In this document: positions 62,236-64,000 of the stretch, piece after piece
Layout: every line of letters starts with the position of its first letter
Numbering within the stretch: position 1 is the first letter of the stretch
Assembly (NCBI GenBank): GCA_016871195.1
Contig: VFZN01000011.1
Coordinates: 1 to 64,000, forward strand
Source: Acidobacteriota bacterium
GTDB taxonomy: Bacteria > Acidobacteriota > Vicinamibacteria > Vicinamibacterales > UBA2999
Length of the DNA: 64,000 nucleotides
Direction: 5' to 3'
Program-made: the position numbers and the translations under genes
Notes under the pieces: generated by a model
The model's database searches: none
Seen by the model: the letters and a program-made list of their open reading frames with translations, nothing else
What the model was told of the DNA's origin: nothing

Positions 62236-62804
62236 TATATCTGTTTTTCGATACGGAAACAACCGGCCGTCCGCGTCAGTACCGCGCACCGGTGACCGAC
62301 CTTGAGAACTGGCCACGCCTCGTGCAGCTGGCCTGGGTGCTGACCGATGCCGAGGGGCGGGAACTGGAGGCCGAGGAACACATCATCCGTCCCGATGGCT
62401 TTGACATTCCCGAGGATGCGGCGAAGGTGCACGGCATTTCGACGACACGCGCCCGGGCTGAAGGTGTCGAGATCGGCGGCGTGCTGCTGACCTTCACCGC
62501 CGCCATCGACCGGGCCGAGGCGCTGGCGGCCCATAACATGTCGTTCGATGAGCCGGTGATGGGTGCCGAGTTTCTGAGGGCCGGATTGGGCAACCCGGTG
62601 CCGATGCGGCCGAGGGTGTGCACCATGGAAGCGTCGACCGACTTCTGCCAGCTGCCCGGGCGCTACGGATACAAGTGGCCGACGCTCGACGAACTGCATC
62701 GCACCCTGTTTCAGGAGCCGGTCGACGGTGCACACCGGGCACTGATTGATGTGCGGGCCTGTGCGCGATGTTTCTTCGAACTCAAACGCCGGCAGGTGCT
62801 GTGA
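62232..62804 (+). CDS. DEDD 3'-5' exonuclease
   Basis: The 190-residue product has the DnaQ/RNase T fold: exo I FDTETTG with Asp/Glu metal ligands, exo II AAHNMSFDEPVM, and exo III GAHRALIDVRACAR with the His and Asp, making it DEDDh type. It likely removes single nucleotides from DNA or RNA ends. The GTG at 62232 overlaps the previous stop. The next gene starts at its last base. Confidence 0.88.
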   Translation: MIYLFFDTETTGRPRQYRAPVTDLENWPRLVQLAWVLTDAEGRELEAEEHIIRPDGFDIPEDAAKVHGISTTRARAEGVEIGGVLLTFTAAIDRAEALAAHNMSFDEPVMGAEFLRAGLGNPVPMRPRVCTMEASTDFCQLPGRYGYKWPTLDELHRTLFQEPVDGAHRALIDVRACARCFFELKRRQVL

Positions 62805-63208
62805 TGCGATTCAGCTACTCGCGGTTTGCCAAGACCTCGTCGAAGTGGTGTGGACGACCCAGAACCTTTACCCTGGCCGTCGTCGTGATTGCCGTGTGGC
62901 TCATCACCGGGCCCATCTTCGCGTTCAGCGATACGTGGCAACTCATCATCAACACGGCCACGACCATCATTACGTTCCTGATGGTGTTTCTCATCCAGCA
63001 CACGCAGAACCGCGATACCGAGGCCATTCAGGTGAAGCTCGATGAACTGATTCGAGCCACGCAAGGCGCTCACAATGCCCTGCTGGACCTCGAGGAACTC
63101 GAAGAAGACCGCCTCGATGCCTTTCGCGCACGCTATCTGGCCCTCGCCGAGGCGGCCCGCAGCGACCTCCGCCGGGGCCAGCTCGACACGGATACGTCAG
63201 AGGCGTGA
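62804..63208 (+). CDS. Low-affinity iron permease (Fet4-like) family protein
   Basis: The 134-residue product begins MRFSYSRFAKTSSKWCGRPR and has two hydrophobic helices, TLAVVVIAVWLITGPIFAF and IINTATTIITFLMVFLIQ. Then follow HTQNRDTEAIQVKLDELIRA and an acidic coiled tail. The HTQNRDT motif is characteristic of the low-affinity iron permease family (PF04120), whose bacterial members are short; iron transport by them is not proven. The ATG at 62804 overlaps the preceding stop. Confidence 0.8.
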   Translation: MRFSYSRFAKTSSKWCGRPRTFTLAVVVIAVWLITGPIFAFSDTWQLIINTATTIITFLMVFLIQHTQNRDTEAIQVKLDELIRATQGAHNALLDLEELEEDRLDAFRARYLALAEAARSDLRRGQLDTDTSEA

Positions 63209-63301
63209 GCGGCTCGCCACACGCGCGACGTGCCAGGACGCTGCGCCGGTCCAGAGACCGCGAAATGCCACCGCGGTGTGGGACCGCGTCTCGGTGCGGC
63301 T

Positions 63302-63814
63302 TCAGTATCTGAGTCGCAAGACGCGAGGGGTGCCTGCGGTCGTCACCACCCACAGGTTCCCGAAGTCATCGTCGGTAATCGGCACGGCGGGGGTGCCCGA
63401 GAGGGCGGTGGTCACGGACGGCACCGTATTCGAGTGCCCGACCACCAACGCGTGCCCCTTCATCGCGCGCAACTGCGCCAGCAGGCCCGCCTCGTCGTCC
63501 GCCTGCATCACGGTCGGTGTGAGCCCGAGCACGGCAGCCAGAGGTGCCGCGGTCTGCTGAGTCCGCCGATACTGGGTGACGAAGATCGCGCGGATGTCTG
63601 CGCTCCGCAGCATGGAGGCCAGGCGTTCGGCGCGGCTGCGCCCCTCAGACGACAGATCGGGATCAGCAGCCATGCTCGGCGCCCCACCAGCCGCCGTGTC
63701 GGCGCGCTCGGCATGTCGCACGAGAATCACCGACTGTGCAGCGGCAGGTGCCGACCAGGCGGACAACAGGACCAGTGTCGCCAAGGCGCGTGTCAGCGTT
63801 ATGCGAGCACTCAT
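63302..63814 (-). CDS. Exported SixA-like histidine phosphatase
   Basis: The product, about 170 residues, has a signal peptide ending AAA (MSARITLTRALATLVLLSAW). The mature part starts SVILVRHAERADTAA, with the catalytic RHAE, and has FVTQYRRTQQTAAPLA and the second catalytic His in LVVGHSNTVPS. This is a short branch-2 or SixA-type histidine phosphatase, here exported. The substrate is unknown. An ATG four codons upstream (63826) is an alternative start. It is convergent with the iron-permease gene. Confidence 0.85.
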   Translation of the reverse strand: MSARITLTRALATLVLLSAWSAPAAAQSVILVRHAERADTAAGGAPSMAADPDLSSEGRSRAERLASMLRSADIRAIFVTQYRRTQQTAAPLAAVLGLTPTVMQADDEAGLLAQLRAMKGHALVVGHSNTVPSVTTALSGTPAVPITDDDFGNLWVVTTAGTPRVLRLRY

Positions 63815-63877
63815 GAGGAGCCACATAGCCGAAGGCTATCACGGCATATGCTGTGTGACGCCTCGGTCCGCCCTGTT

Positions 63878-64000
63878 TAACGAATCGGCCTGACTGGTAG
63901 CGGTTCGGCGCGATACAGTTCACGGGCGTTTCGAACGGCTGAGACCGCGAATGTGGTCGCAAGTGAGGCCGCGCCGAGCAAGGCTCCCGCGTCCAGTACG
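63878..64000 (-). CDS. C-terminal end of a gene cut by the window edge (membrane segment)
   Basis: The frame from the window edge reads VLDAGALLGAASLATTFAVS, then AVRNARELYRAEP, to a stop at 63878. The first part is a hydrophobic helix and the last a short basic tail, as at the end of a membrane protein. Only about 40 residues are visible, so no family can be named. It ends 64 bases before the SixA-like gene starts on the same strand. Confidence 0.4.

Overview
The window is a GC-rich stretch of bacterial chromosome. Several things suggest a member of the Acidobacteriota, probably near the Vicinamibacteria: a TonB-dependent receptor with an N-terminal carboxypeptidase-like domain, a DUF1592 / DUF1552 / ankyrin set, exported NHL beta-propellers, a LysW-type amino-acid pathway, and many exported c-type haem proteins. 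This assignment is inferred from gene content; no rRNA or marker phylogeny was available.

Layout. (1) 1-562: the end of a phage-tail-like S74 protein, then a 3' fragment of a tRNA-Asn gene that looks like the right border of an integrated element. (2) 689-9063: an exported alpha/beta hydrolase, a TonB-dependent receptor, and a minus-strand set (VOC protein, cyclic amidohydrolase, divergent DapA-like enzyme). (3) 9181-12223: a type III polyketide synthase / methyltransferase / FAD oxidoreductase cassette. (4) 12335-12521: a small secreted-peptide gene with its ribosome binding site in a perfect hairpin. (5) 12595-21659: a cytochrome c-BACON-FN3 protein, a membrane protein with a discoidin-like tail, a broken BNR-repeat gene, an FMN-dependent 2-hydroxyacid oxidase, a DUF1028 protein, a small cytochrome c and an unknown protein. 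(6) 21829-27610: the DUF1592 / DUF1552 / ankyrin trio. (7) 28758-34459, minus strand: a tightly overlapping operon for lysine and/or ornithine synthesis on the carrier protein LysW (lysK, J, Z, Y, X, W) with an FmdB-type zinc ribbon gene at its head. (8) 34532-41864: two NHL-propeller genes flanking a HupE/UreJ-like gene, a truncated haemoglobin, an OsmC protein, a Tat-exported zinc ribbon, an SDR, a pseudouridine synthase and YajQ. (9) 42037-49223: nei overlapping lhr, a Lys-rich repeat protein and a glycosyltransferase. (10) 49371-61626: a respiratory complex I operon, nuoA-B-C-(gmhA-like)-D-EF-H-J-K-L-M-N. It has a fused nuoEF, a sugar-phosphate isomerase gene inserted inside it, and no nuoG or nuoI. 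(11) 61747-64000: a GNAT acetyltransferase, a DEDD exonuclease, a small Fet4-like protein, a SixA-like phosphatase and one gene cut by the window edge.

The physiology suggested is an aerobic heterotroph with much periplasmic redox and polymer handling. A recurrent TANNNT box 6-12 bases before start codons suggests that leaderless transcription is common. No CRISPR array, rRNA, integrase or transposase was seen.
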